From NCBI GenBank assembly GCA_029821735.1, contig JALGSU010000002.1, forward strand, positions 186,001 through 250,000: a DNA stretch of 64,000 nucleotides, given 5' to 3'. The DNA comes from Candidatus Zipacnadia bacterium (GTDB lineage Bacteria > Armatimonadota > Zipacnadia > Zipacnadales > UBA5352). Made by a program: the position numbers and the translations under genes. This document shows, one piece after another, positions 51,525 through 61,600 of this stretch (positions are counted from its first letter, which is position 1; every line of letters begins with the position of its first letter). The notes below the pieces were generated by a model, which worked only from the letters and a program-made list of their open reading frames with translations, made no database searches and was not told the DNA's origin.

Positions 51525-51881
51525 GTGTGGAAGAGCATCGGGAAGCTGACAACCAAGGAAGACGTACTGCCTCCCGTCATCACACTGCTTGTTGGTGTGC
51601 TGGCGGCCGGACTGCTGATGTGCTTCGCGAAGAGTGCTGGCGGCCGCGCTTGGACATGCGTGATCGTCGGCGCCATCGTCTTTGGGGTGTTCGCGTCACG
51701 CGCATTGCGGGTCGCGGCTCGCTACCGGCGCCTCAGCCGCGGGCGTTGCCCACGCCCGGGGTGTCGCGGCGTGGTGCAACGCAGTGAGGCCAAGGGTCCC
51801 GGCTGGGTGGTCTGCCCCACGTGCAAGGGCACCTGGCCCGAGCTCGACGGCATGAGCTTCCGGATCTCTGTGCGCACCTGA
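51525..51881 (+). CDS. Small membrane protein with zinc-ribbon-like Cys pairs
   Basis: 118 residues from GTG 51525 (GGGAG six bases upstream); an earlier start at 51468 is unlikely. Two hydrophobic helices: VLPPVITLLVGVLAAGLLMC and CVIVGAIVFGVFASRALRVA. They are followed by a cytoplasmic domain with CPRPGCRGVV and VVCPTCKGTWPEL, two Cys pairs that form a small zinc ribbon. A weak extended -10 (TGGTATAGT, 51430-51438) lies upstream. No family recognised; the layout of membrane anchor plus zinc ribbon is seen in several uncharacterised proteins. Confidence 0.6.
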   Translation: MWKSIGKLTTKEDVLPPVITLLVGVLAAGLLMCFAKSAGGRAWTCVIVGAIVFGVFASRALRVAARYRRLSRGRCPRPGCRGVVQRSEAKGPGWVVCPTCKGTWPELDGMSFRISVRT

Positions 51882-52144
51882 CCAGGGCCAATCGCTGCAG
51901 TCTATCGTCAGGCAGCGCGGCCACTGCGTCATGAATTCGTTGCCGAACTGTACGCGGCCCTTCCGTCCGCCCTCGTGTAGCTTGAGCGCGTTTCGCTCGC
52001 CATCGTCTTGCGTGCCATCATGACGCTCCCACAGGAAGATGCCACCTGCCCCCCTCCCCGGGACGGCCACTCCGCGCACAGGTGGACCTGCCACGAGTTT
52101 CGCGGGGAGGATGAGGCCGCCTCAATGGCGAAGATGATTCCGCC

Positions 52145-52675
52145 ATGAGCAAGCCGGATCGCTCGATTGAGGTCATCCCTTACGACCCCATGTTCCCGGC
52201 AGTCTACGCGCATATCGCCGCTGTATTGGCGCCTATGCTGCCAGAGAACGCGCACATCGAGCACGTGGGGAGCACTGCGATCCCCGGGGTCGGTGGTAAG
52301 GGCATCATTGACTGCCTGATCATCGTCAATGCCGACCAGGCGGCACAGGTGGCCGTGACGCTCTGGGAGGCCGGCTACGGCGAGGATGTGCAACTCCGCC
52401 ACATGCGAGCCGACTGGTGGTATGCGGCAGGCGACTTCGACCACGAGGGCAACGTCTACCCCGTCCACATCCACATCTCCTGGGCGGGCAGCAAGTTCGC
52501 CAATGACATCGTTGACTTCCGCGACCACCTGCGCGCCCACCCGGACGTCGCGCTGGACTACGAGTGCCTCAAACTGTTCTGGCAGGAAGAGGCCGAGGGC
52601 ATACGCAGCAAGTTCACCGCTCTGAAATCCCCTTACGTTGAGGCCATCTTGGCCAAGGCCCGCGGAGAGGAGTGA
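52145..52675 (+). CDS. GrpB-family (UPF0157) nucleotidyltransferase-like protein
   Basis: 176 residues, cytoplasmic. The start IEVIPYDPMFPAVYAHIAAV and the motif IEHVGSTAIPGVGGKGIID are diagnostic of GrpB, a member of the nucleotidyltransferase superfamily; the Gly-Ser and Asp residues in that motif are the expected active-site elements. PVHIHISWAGSKFANDIVDF and YECLKLFWQEE follow. Its substrate is not established in the family. It is separated from the upstream gene by a 263-base stretch in which I see no supported gene. Confidence 0.88.
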   Translation: MSKPDRSIEVIPYDPMFPAVYAHIAAVLAPMLPENAHIEHVGSTAIPGVGGKGIIDCLIIVNADQAAQVAVTLWEAGYGEDVQLRHMRADWWYAAGDFDHEGNVYPVHIHISWAGSKFANDIVDFRDHLRAHPDVALDYECLKLFWQEEAEGIRSKFTALKSPYVEAILAKARGEE

Positions 52676-52681
52676 CGCCAC

Positions 52682-55333
52682 GTGCTTCCCCCTCGCCGCT
52701 TCAGCGTCGTACCGAGTCTGCTCATCGTGGTTGCGCTCTCGACGGTGACACCATCTGTAGCCCAGCCTCGCCCCACTCTGCTCATCAGTGACTGTGACAG
52801 TGCCGCCGCGTGGTCTGCGGGCGAACTCGTCACCGAACCTGTCACCGAAGGCGTCGGCGCAATCCGCTGGAGACTGGCTGACCCGCCCAGCCTGGCCACC
52901 ACCGAGATCCCACATGATTGGTCTGCGTATGACGCGCTCTCGCTGGACCTCTTCGCCGAGGATGCTGTGGGCTCACCTCTGTGGCTCATCTTCAGCTCCG
53001 AGGACCCCGCGCAGGACGGCCCCGACTACTTCGTCGTCCGCCTCAAGCTCGACCACACCGGTTGGCAGCGTTTCGTCCTGCCCCTTGACGAGATGGGCGC
53101 TACTCGTCACCCGCTTGGCTGGGATCAAGTCCAGCGCTTCATGCTGCATGCAGCGTGGGATCCCGCGATCGAGATCAACCCTGAGGCGGTGGTTGTTGTG
53201 GACAACATAGAGTTGGTCGACTACTCGGCCACCGGGCCTCGCATGATCGACGAGGAGTTCTTCGAGGCCTTGGACTTGGACTATCCCGGTCTCAAAGCGG
53301 TGCGCGAAGCGGTCGCCGCCGGCGACCTGACCGAGGCCAAGGCTGCGTGGGCAGACCATCTACGCACACGCGAGAACCCGCGCTGGTTTGAGGACTGGCG
53401 CGAGAGGCCCGAGCCGCAGCCGGCCGACAAGGTCAACACCGCCATCGCTGACCTAGCACTCGAACACATCTTCCGCTGGGGCCGTAATGACTTCGACCTG
53501 GGCGAGGACATCGACTGGTCGCAGAACCAGATGACCGAGGGCGAAAGCGCCACCATCGAGTGGAACGCACGCCTGAATCGCCACCCGATGTTCCAAGCGC
53601 TGGCGAGAGCATGGTGGCAGACGGGCGACGAGAAGTATGCTGACAAGCTCGTCGAGTTGATGGTGGACTGGATCGAGGACGCGCCCGTGCTGCTGCACGC
53701 GTCCGGCAACAGCCCCTACCACTGGGCCTGGGAGACACTCAACACAGCCTGCCGCGCATCCGATGCGTGGCCAGATGCAGTCTTCCAGACTCTCGACGCG
53801 CCCGCCTGGACGGACGAGGCACTCGTGATGGTCACCAAGTCATTCGCCGAGCACGCGCGTCATCTGCTCAAGAACCCAACGTCACGCAACTGGCTCACTG
53901 CCGAGTCCACCGGCTTGTACTACACCGGCGTGCTCTTCCCGGAGTTCCGTGAAGCCGGGCAGTGGCGCGAAACTGCCGTCGACCGCCTCTACACACAGAT
54001 GGACACCGAGGTGTATCCCGATGGACCGGAGGACGAATTGGCGCTCGGATACGGGATGTGGGTCCTGCGCAACTACGGGTCCGTCCTCGACTTCGCCATC
54101 CTGAACGACCGGCGCGACGAGATCCCAACTGACTGGCTGGCGAAGATCGAGAGCATGTACAACTATGTGCTCTACATCACCATGCCGAACGGTGTTGCGC
54201 CCGGCCTCAATGACTCGGGCAACACAAACGCGCGCTCCATACTGGAGGCTGGCTTCGGGTATTTCCCGCACCGCGCCGACTTCCAGTGGGTGGCCACCGA
54301 GGGCGCTCACGGCGCGCCTCCCGAACACACGTCATACCCTCTCCCCTACTGCGGTCACTACATCATGCGCAGCGGCTGGGAGCCCGATGACCTCTACATG
54401 CTACTGGACGCGGGCCCGTTTGGCTCAGGCCACCAGCATGAGGACAAGCTCACCATGGTGATGTACGCCCACGGGCGGCTGCAGATCGTCGATGGTGGCA
54501 GCTACATGTATGACAAGAGCCGCTGGCGTCGCTACGTGCTCTGCACTCGGGGGCACAACACCGTAATGATCGACGACCTCGGTCAGCGTCGCCGCAAGGT
54601 GCCAGAGACGCGGGTCCTGCCCTATCCTTTCGAGCCACTCGACAACCCGTGGGTGAGCGAGAAAGACTTCGACTACGTGCAGGGCTCCTACGACAGTGGC
54701 TACGGCTACGAGGAGAACGTGCAGGTCGCCCACACCCGCAGCATCCTCTTCGTGAAGCCCCACTACTGGATCGTTCTCGATCGCATGAAACCCGACGACG
54801 ATGCGGCCCACTCCTACACTTCGCTCTTCCATATGGACGCAGCCGAGGCGCTGGTCGATGACGATGGGGCTATCACCTCGCAGCCCGGCGAGGGTCTCTC
54901 CCGTGTCGCCATCGTGCCCGTGCCCACTGACGGCCTGACCGCTAGCGTCGTCAAGGGCAAGGAGGACGAGCCCGTGCAGGGCTGGTCATGGGCCACGGGT
55001 GGGCCTAAAGGAGCCGTTCCGACTGCCGTCTACGAGTTGGAGGGCGTCGGGGAGCGAACCATGTGCTATCTTCTATGGCCGTTGCAGGCCGATGAGGAAC
55101 TCCCGGTTGCGGACATCCGACGACTGGATCCGGGCGGCGGCTCGGTCGCGGGTGAAGTTCTCCTCACTGACGGCACGCGTCACCTGTTCATGATCGGTGC
55201 AGGGGACGGCCTGACCAGCTTTGGCGGCTTCACCACCGACGCCAGGGCAGCTTTCGTCGCGCTGAACGCTGACGGCGCCGTGGAGCGCAGCTTCATCGTG
55301 GGAGGGACCAGCGTGCATCCCGCCCCGCGCTGA
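52682..55333 (+). CDS. Secreted heparinase II/III-family protein
   Basis: 883 residues; GTG 52682 lies 6 bases after the grpB stop. Signal peptide VVPSLLIVVALSTVTPSVA. Residues ~30-180 look like a carbohydrate-binding jellyroll (DCDSAAAWSAGELV to AVVVVDNIELVD). Then an alpha/alpha-toroid with WNARLNRHPMFQALARAWWQ, ADKLVELMVDWIEDAPV and LKNPTSRNWLTAESTGLYYT (the Asn-Trp-x-x-x-Glu region common in heparinase-type lyases), and a beta-sandwich with GSGHQHEDKLTMVMYAHGR, LQIVDGGSYMYDKSRW and RGHNTVMIDDLG, the heparinase II/III signature with catalytic-type His residues. It should depolymerise a uronic-acid polysaccharide in the periplasm or outside. Confidence 0.85.
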   Translation: MLPPRRFSVVPSLLIVVALSTVTPSVAQPRPTLLISDCDSAAAWSAGELVTEPVTEGVGAIRWRLADPPSLATTEIPHDWSAYDALSLDLFAEDAVGSPLWLIFSSEDPAQDGPDYFVVRLKLDHTGWQRFVLPLDEMGATRHPLGWDQVQRFMLHAAWDPAIEINPEAVVVVDNIELVDYSATGPRMIDEEFFEALDLDYPGLKAVREAVAAGDLTEAKAAWADHLRTRENPRWFEDWRERPEPQPADKVNTAIADLALEHIFRWGRNDFDLGEDIDWSQNQMTEGESATIEWNARLNRHPMFQALARAWWQTGDEKYADKLVELMVDWIEDAPVLLHASGNSPYHWAWETLNTACRASDAWPDAVFQTLDAPAWTDEALVMVTKSFAEHARHLLKNPTSRNWLTAESTGLYYTGVLFPEFREAGQWRETAVDRLYTQMDTEVYPDGPEDELALGYGMWVLRNYGSVLDFAILNDRRDEIPTDWLAKIESMYNYVLYITMPNGVAPGLNDSGNTNARSILEAGFGYFPHRADFQWVATEGAHGAPPEHTSYPLPYCGHYIMRSGWEPDDLYMLLDAGPFGSGHQHEDKLTMVMYAHGRLQIVDGGSYMYDKSRWRRYVLCTRGHNTVMIDDLGQRRRKVPETRVLPYPFEPLDNPWVSEKDFDYVQGSYDSGYGYEENVQVAHTRSILFVKPHYWIVLDRMKPDDDAAHSYTSLFHMDAAEALVDDDGAITSQPGEGLSRVAIVPVPTDGLTASVVKGKEDEPVQGWSWATGGPKGAVPTAVYELEGVGERTMCYLLWPLQADEELPVADIRRLDPGGGSVAGEVLLTDGTRHLFMIGAGDGLTSFGGFTTDARAAFVALNADGAVERSFIVGGTSVHPAPR

Positions 55334-55361
55334 TTGCCCTACGCTCCGCAGGTGGTATAAT
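55334..55361 (+). promoter_or_regulatory. Promoter before the MgtC/DUF4010-like gene
   Basis: TTGCCC at 55334-55339, a 16-base spacer, then TGG and TATAAT at 55356-55361, another extended -10. It lies 39 bases before the start codon at 55400. Confidence 0.65.
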
Positions 55362-55399
55362 CATCGGTGGGAGAGCGCTGGGTATCCGGAGGGGAACCG

Positions 55400-56635
55400 A
55401 TGACTGAGCTATTCACACGGCTCGCAGTATCATTCCTTTTGGGCGCGTTCATCGGTCTTGAGCGTGAGCAGGACAGCAAGCGCGGTCTGGGTATTCGGAC
55501 CTTCTGCCTGGTTGCGCTGATGGGCAGCATGTCGGCCCTGATGGCGCAGACCGCCGACACCGCTTGGTTGGTGCCAGTCGCCTTCCTCTCTCTGGCCATC
55601 CTCCTCGCAATAGGTCGCATCGCCCGCGAGCGCATGAAGCCCCTGGCCGGTATGACCACAGAGATCGCTGCGCTCATGACTTTCGGCCTCGGCGCATTGG
55701 TCTACTACGGCCCGATGGAAATCGCCGTCGCGATCGGCGTAGTCACCGCTGCTGTCCTCCACCTCAAGCCCCAATTGCACCACTTGGCCGAACGCATCGG
55801 CGACAAAGATCTCTACGCGATGGTGCAGTTCGCGATCGTCGCATTCGTCGTGCTGCCAGTCCTGCCGGACCGCACGATTGGCCCGCTTAACGTGCTCAAT
55901 CCGCACAACGTCTGGCTGATGGTCGTTTTCATCTCGGGCATCAGTCTGGTCGGGTATCTAGCTCTGAAGGTGGTGGGCACGCGCTACGGCTCGCTGGTGT
56001 CGGGCGTTCTGGGCGGCGTCGTATCGAGCACGGCGGTCGCGGTGAGCTTCGCCCAGTACGCCCGCAAGCTCCCCCAGTTCTCGGCGGCCTCGATATTGGC
56101 GATCATGGCGGCCACGCTGGTGAGCGTGCCGCGGGTCGCCATCGAAGTGGCCGTCGTCAACCCCAATCTCCTTCGGTCCATGGCGCTGCCGCTCACGGTC
56201 ATGCTCGTCAGTTGCCTGGTGCCAACGGTGATCTATTGGCTGCGGTCGCGCTCGGCGACCATCGAAGAGAGCCCACCCATGAAAAACCCAGCCAACCTTG
56301 GCTTCGCGATCACTTTCGGGCTGCTCTACGGCGCGGTGACCTTCGCCATCGCCCTCGGTCAGCGCCATCTGGGCAACGCCGGCGTGCTGACCATCGGCGC
56401 GGTTTCCGGGCTGCCCGAAGTCGACGCCATCACCATCAGCGGCGCCCGGCTGATCGGCAACGGCCATCTCCTGCCCGCTGCCGGGATTGACATGATCCTC
56501 ATTGGCTTCCTGAGCAACCAGTGCGTGAAGGCCGCAATCGCGATGATAGCCGGACCGCGCACCATGCGATGGCAGGTTCTGGGCGCATTCGCATGGGTCA
56601 TCGTCGGAACTGCCCTCGCGATCTTCCTGTTCTAG
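55400..56635 (+). CDS. MgtC/SapB plus DUF4010-type membrane protein
   Basis: 411 residues from ATG 55400 (GGAGGGG upstream). Around a dozen hydrophobic segments. The N-terminal third has the MgtC/SapB signature LAVSFLLGAFIGLEREQDSK and LGIRTFCLVALMGSMSALMA. The remaining part is DUF4010-like: MTTEIAALMTFGLGALVYYG, then GGVVSSTAVAVSFAQYARK and GAVSGLPEVDAITISGARLI. Proteins with this fusion are widespread and uncharacterised; a role in magnesium or membrane stress is only by analogy with MgtC. It has its own promoter and is followed by the exported anchored protein after 41 bases. Confidence 0.85.
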   Translation: MTELFTRLAVSFLLGAFIGLEREQDSKRGLGIRTFCLVALMGSMSALMAQTADTAWLVPVAFLSLAILLAIGRIARERMKPLAGMTTEIAALMTFGLGALVYYGPMEIAVAIGVVTAAVLHLKPQLHHLAERIGDKDLYAMVQFAIVAFVVLPVLPDRTIGPLNVLNPHNVWLMVVFISGISLVGYLALKVVGTRYGSLVSGVLGGVVSSTAVAVSFAQYARKLPQFSAASILAIMAATLVSVPRVAIEVAVVNPNLLRSMALPLTVMLVSCLVPTVIYWLRSRSATIEESPPMKNPANLGFAITFGLLYGAVTFAIALGQRHLGNAGVLTIGAVSGLPEVDAITISGARLIGNGHLLPAAGIDMILIGFLSNQCVKAAIAMIAGPRTMRWQVLGAFAWVIVGTALAIFLF

Positions 56636-56676
56636 AATGCGGGGCCCCACGCAATTCGACTGAGGAGGAACACGTC

Positions 56677-58659
56677 ATGAAAGCGGGACCGATCTGGCTT
56701 GCGTGCATCTGCGCGCTCGTGTTCGGGATGACGACTTCTGCACACGGCTTCGAGATGGTGCGCGAGATTGAGGTGGATGGTCAGCGGATTCTGATCGACA
56801 ACACCAACACGCGCCTGTCCATCGAAGTGGTCGACGAGTTCGAGGACGACCGCACAGGCGCTGACCTGGCTCGGGGCCTTTACACCAGCTACGCAGCAGC
56901 AGCAGCGGCGGCTGATATCGCCGGAGAGCACGTTCTGCCCTCCGTCTCCCTCGTCTACGCCAAGGGCAAGAAGTTTGACGATGGCATGTACGCAGCCGTC
57001 GAGGTCGCCCTCGAGGACTCCTTCGGCGCACTGCAGATGAGCAAGCCCGACTTCATTCAGACCATCCTCGACCGTCTTGAGGAGCGCCACGCCACCAGCG
57101 AGGGCTTTGCACGTTCGGCCTGTGAACAGGCTATGAGCTGCCTGGTATCGGCGCTGACCGTCGGTGGACAGATCGATGACTACACGTTCGATGCAGACAT
57201 CATCATCAACGAGCGCAAGCCCATCGGCTTCTACACATGGAGCGATCAGCTCACGGGCATCTTCCGCCGCGATACAGCTCTGCAGAGACGCTGCGACCCG
57301 GCAATGCCACGCACGGTCGGGGGTACCGCCATTGTCTCCGACATAATCACCTCCGACCCCGAGCTCCTCAAGACCTATGACCGCCTCCGGCGCATCTACG
57401 CGCGCCTAACGAACCGCATGGTCGGCATCACCGCGAGGGACGTCATGCGCGAGGTACAGGCTCTGGGCGGCACCGACGCCGTTCTCGCCAGCGAGGACGC
57501 GGCCCTCAAGCTCGGCCAGCGCCTGGTAGTTCTCCACAAGCCCGGTTTCGCGTTGCTGGAGCCATCCATGTCCAAGGAGATGTTCCTGCTCTACGATGCT
57601 GGTATGTTGGGTCTGTCAAGTGTCGACGAGATGATCCGCGCCATCCGCGACGGCCGCATCGACCTGGCCCCCGACGATACCTCTGGCTGGTATGAGTACC
57701 AGCAATACGCCCTCGAGCCGCTGCTCATGCCCGACCAGATGCCCGAGGGCAAGAAGCTCGAACTGGGCGCGAAGTACCGCAGCCTCCTCGAGGAGCACTT
57801 CAAGTCCATGATCAGCAACATTCGCGAGACCCACTCCAAGCAGCTTGAGCTATGCGACGGGGCCGCTATGCCCCCGAGAGCCGTCGAGGTCACGATCGAG
57901 CCCTACCTCGCGGCCGAACCCATCGGCACCACGTACCTCCGCTTCGCCAAGGCCTACGGGTTCCTGCGGACGGTGCTCACTGAGGACATCGACCCCGAGA
58001 CGCTGAACCTGTGTCGGGTGCCGTCGCTGAGCCAGGAACTCGACGAGATCCAGGCACTAATGCGTGGCGCGCACCTACTGACCTGCCGCGACATCGGCCT
58101 CACCCCGGACGCAGCCGCCACAGCCGCGACGAGCGACATGGCGACCGCCGAGGAGTGGCTCACCAACTGGACCGATGACCCGGACATGGAGCGCGACGTG
58201 CGCATGATGATCCCCGTGGCTCGCGACCCGGACGTCTACTGGGCTGTCATCGGCGTGCGACTGACGAAGATCACTGTGCGCTTCAAGGAGTACCCGGACG
58301 TGCGCGCCGCCGATCCGAGCGTCGAGGTAGAGCCCAGCTTCGCGCCGGCCACCTACTGGGTGCCCACTGAGCAGTTCCTCGAGATCCAGACCGATGGCGA
58401 GCCACTCAATCGCGAAGAGTTCCGCGCGCTGTGTGACCAGCAAAGGACCGAGGAGGCCATCCGTAAGGCACTGCCGAAAGCCATCGGTGAAGCGAGGATA
58501 GCTGAGCCCACGCCTGTGAGTTCGAACCCGGGCCCGGTAACGCCGTTCGCAGCGCCGTGGTACGTCGCCAAGCCTTGGATGATATGGGCGGCAGCCGGAG
58601 CCCTGATGGGCATCATTCTCTTCTTCGTCTTCATCCGCTGGGCTCGGAGCCTGCGCTGA
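56677..58659 (+). CDS. Unrecognised exported protein with C-terminal membrane anchor
   Basis: 660 residues from ATG 56677 (GAGGAGG upstream). Signal peptide WLACICALVFGMTTSAHG, a large extracytoplasmic body, then a single C-terminal helix AAAGALMGIILFFVFIRWA with a short basic tail. Near residue 60 ADLARGLYTSYAAAAAAADI holds an Ala run. Otherwise I see no catalytic motif: segments such as VSDIITSDPELLKTYDRLRR and YYEYQ-like aromatics are uninformative. The two-end architecture suggests a membrane-tethered enzyme or adhesin. It shares the upstream promoter and lies 37 bases before the next secreted giant gene, so it may work with it. Confidence 0.6.
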   Translation: MKAGPIWLACICALVFGMTTSAHGFEMVREIEVDGQRILIDNTNTRLSIEVVDEFEDDRTGADLARGLYTSYAAAAAAADIAGEHVLPSVSLVYAKGKKFDDGMYAAVEVALEDSFGALQMSKPDFIQTILDRLEERHATSEGFARSACEQAMSCLVSALTVGGQIDDYTFDADIIINERKPIGFYTWSDQLTGIFRRDTALQRRCDPAMPRTVGGTAIVSDIITSDPELLKTYDRLRRIYARLTNRMVGITARDVMREVQALGGTDAVLASEDAALKLGQRLVVLHKPGFALLEPSMSKEMFLLYDAGMLGLSSVDEMIRAIRDGRIDLAPDDTSGWYEYQQYALEPLLMPDQMPEGKKLELGAKYRSLLEEHFKSMISNIRETHSKQLELCDGAAMPPRAVEVTIEPYLAAEPIGTTYLRFAKAYGFLRTVLTEDIDPETLNLCRVPSLSQELDEIQALMRGAHLLTCRDIGLTPDAAATAATSDMATAEEWLTNWTDDPDMERDVRMMIPVARDPDVYWAVIGVRLTKITVRFKEYPDVRAADPSVEVEPSFAPATYWVPTEQFLEIQTDGEPLNREEFRALCDQQRTEEAIRKALPKAIGEARIAEPTPVSSNPGPVTPFAAPWYVAKPWMIWAAAGALMGIILFFVFIRWARSLR

Positions 58660-58696
58660 CGCGAAGACCATTCCATCGCCGGGAGAGTGCCCGACC

Positions 58697-61600
58697 ATGA
58701 CACGCATGACGCTTGCCTGTCTCACGATGCTTGTCGTCTGCACGCTGCCCTGCGCCGCGCAATTGCCGGGACCCGTTACGCTGCAGCTGACCGACGTGAT
58801 CGCTGAGCGGGCCATCGAGCCACTCTCGCTTGACATCGCGGCCCTGCCCACCTCCGCACAGACAGCCGGCGCGCTGGACCTGGGCCTCTCTGCCTCCGCC
58901 CGCCTCGAGGGCGAGGTGATGGTGTTCTCCGTGATCGTGACCGACACCAGCGCCAAAGACCGCGCGGTCGATCTGGATGCGACACTGCCGCTGCCGCTGA
59001 CTGGCTGGACCTGGTGGGATGACATCAACCGATCTCAACCCATAGTGGCCGACAGTCGATTCACCGAAACCCAGTATCCCTTCGTGGTCGTCAGCGATGC
59101 GCGGTCAGACCTCTCCGTGTGCATGGCGGTCGCGCCCAGCCAGCCATTCGTGTACGAGCTGCGCGCAGACGCCGATGGCCTGCATCTACATGCGCCGCTT
59201 GGTCTCACGTCCGCCGGCGAGGGCGAGGTCAAGAGCCGGGCGGAGATTACCTTCTACATCTTCCGGGGGCAGGCGAGCGCCGGTTTCCGAGGCGCGCTGG
59301 CGTCATACTATGACATCTTCCCCGAGGCCTTCGAACGCCGCGCAATGGCCGAGGGCATGTGGCTTTTCGCATTCCAGAACACCCAACTGCCCAACCCCTC
59401 GCACTACGCATACCACGAGGGCGGCCCGACCGGCTGGGACTATGACGAAGAACACGCCATTGGCACCTACCCCTATACCGAGGTCTCCTCTCGGACGATG
59501 TACGTACCTTACCTTCCCGAGAATCGCGAGGCAGCCCTAAAGTTGTGGGGGGACTTGATCGGCGGCGAGTACGCGACCCCGGCCAACTGGGACCTGCGCA
59601 CCGGGGAACTTGATACCACCGTCTCGCACACTGGCGCCAACAGCCTGCGCTGCACGAAGGACGATCCCAACGCGTGGACAGGGGCGACGCAGGACGTGCC
59701 GGTCAACCAGAAGACAGCCGAACCAGTCACGATCTCCGGCTGGCTGAAAGCCGAGGACGCGGCTGGTAGTGGGGGGCGCGAGTGTTCGCTTTACGCTGAC
59801 GTACAACTCGTCTCAGGCGAGTGGGTGTTCGGCCAGATCACGCCCTTCGAGCCGGGAACACATGACTGGATGCAGGCGACAGGCACCTTCGAGTTCGAGA
59901 AGCCCGTCCTGCACGCGCTCTTCCGCAGCGGGTTCACTGGCACGGTCTGGTTTGACGACATCTCGGTGACGACGGCCTCCGCACCTGACGGGAACCTTTG
60001 CGAGAACCCGAGCTTCGAGAAACTTGGGGCCTCGGGCGACGTCGCCACCATCGACGCCTATGCACTGCATGCATCGGATGACCAGCCCTACTTCTACATC
60101 ACTGACAACGTCGGCTCGGACGTTCGCCCCACCACTCCCCTCAAGCTCTTCCGCTTCACCCTGAACCCCAGCCCGTGGCTCCCACAGGTCGATGGCGCCG
60201 AGCCCCCGCCGGGACCGAAGTCGATCGCCAACTACGTGCGCATGTGCGAGGCCATCCCGGAGCTTGATGGCGCATACATCGACAGCGTTTCAGCCTGGGC
60301 CACGCGCCAACTGGATTACCGGCGAGAGATGTTCGCGTATGCGCGCAACCCGTTTACCTATCACCGAGAGAGCAAGCGCGTGGTAGCGGCCGGCAAGTAC
60401 TACACCTACGACTTCCTGGCGGAGCTGCAACAGGCCCTCAACCCAGACGACCGATACGTCTTCACGAACATACACAACACCATGGACACGTTTCTGCTCT
60501 ACGCGGTGTCTGACGTACCGGGCATCGAGAGTTCCATCACCAATCACGAACGCTTCGCCTACATCCGCTCGGCTTCATATCAGAAGCCCGCCGTGCTGCT
60601 CAACTTCCTGAATCTGCATGGTTTTGAGGAGCGAAGCAAGCACGACCAGCACTGGCGGCTCGCCATGCTCTACGGACTCTACCCGAGCTTCGGTCGCCGT
60701 TGCGATGAAGCCTACGAACTATACGGTGACCTCTACCGCCGCTTCATGCCCTCTCTCAAGCGCATCTCGGCGGCGGGCTGGGAGCCGGTTACCCACGCGA
60801 CTCTCGACCCGTCCGGACCGAGCATCGAGCGGTTCGGCTCGACCGCCGACGCGCTCTTCTTCACGGTGCTCAACGAGTCGGACGCGCGCTGGACCGGCAG
60901 CCTGCTACCCGATCTGGCCGCGCTGGGCGTCACCACAACCGACCTGCGATTCATGGACACGACCACGGGCGAACTGGCCACACTCGGTGCGGGCGGCGCG
61001 CAGGTCTCAGTCGGCCCGCGCGACGTCGCGGTCTTCCAGGTGGGCGCGCCCGACGCGATCGCCAAAGCGATGCAGGCAGAGCTGGACGAGGTGGCGACGG
61101 ACCTGCGCCGATTGGCAGGCGAACTGCCCGAGGACCAAGCCGCCAGCTTGACCGCCACACTTGATCGCGTCCTTGCCATCGGTTCAGAGAACGTGGATGG
61201 TCCGCCGCGTCAGGCGCTCGACGAGATACTCGAACTCACTGTTCGCGAGAACCAGCCAACGACCTGGACTGGTGAGACTATCGGCGAGGCCATGCTCCGC
61301 GCCCTCGTGCTGGTGTTGCGCAGGAACGGAGCCGGCGGCGAGGAGGCACGTCTGGAAGTCCCTGACGCAGTCGTGGCGGGGGAACCGATGGCAAGCGTCA
61401 TCGGCGTGCCGCAGGTCACGACCATGCCCGGCCACGGCGTGGCCGTGTTGATCAGTGATAGCTCGGGGCTGCGACACACCTATGGGCAGTGGCCCGCGAA
61501 GGGCTACGGTCCCGGGCTCGCAGACGCCACCAGCCTGCTGCTGCAGGAGCCTTACGCTGCCGTGACGAGGACGGTCAGTCTGCGCCCAGCCATTGAAGTC

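Noticed and set aside
51929..52915. 328-codon minus-strand frame across the grpB gene
   Set aside because: It is antisense to the diagnostic GrpB motif and to the start of the heparinase gene; the 263-base gap itself shows no convincing product.
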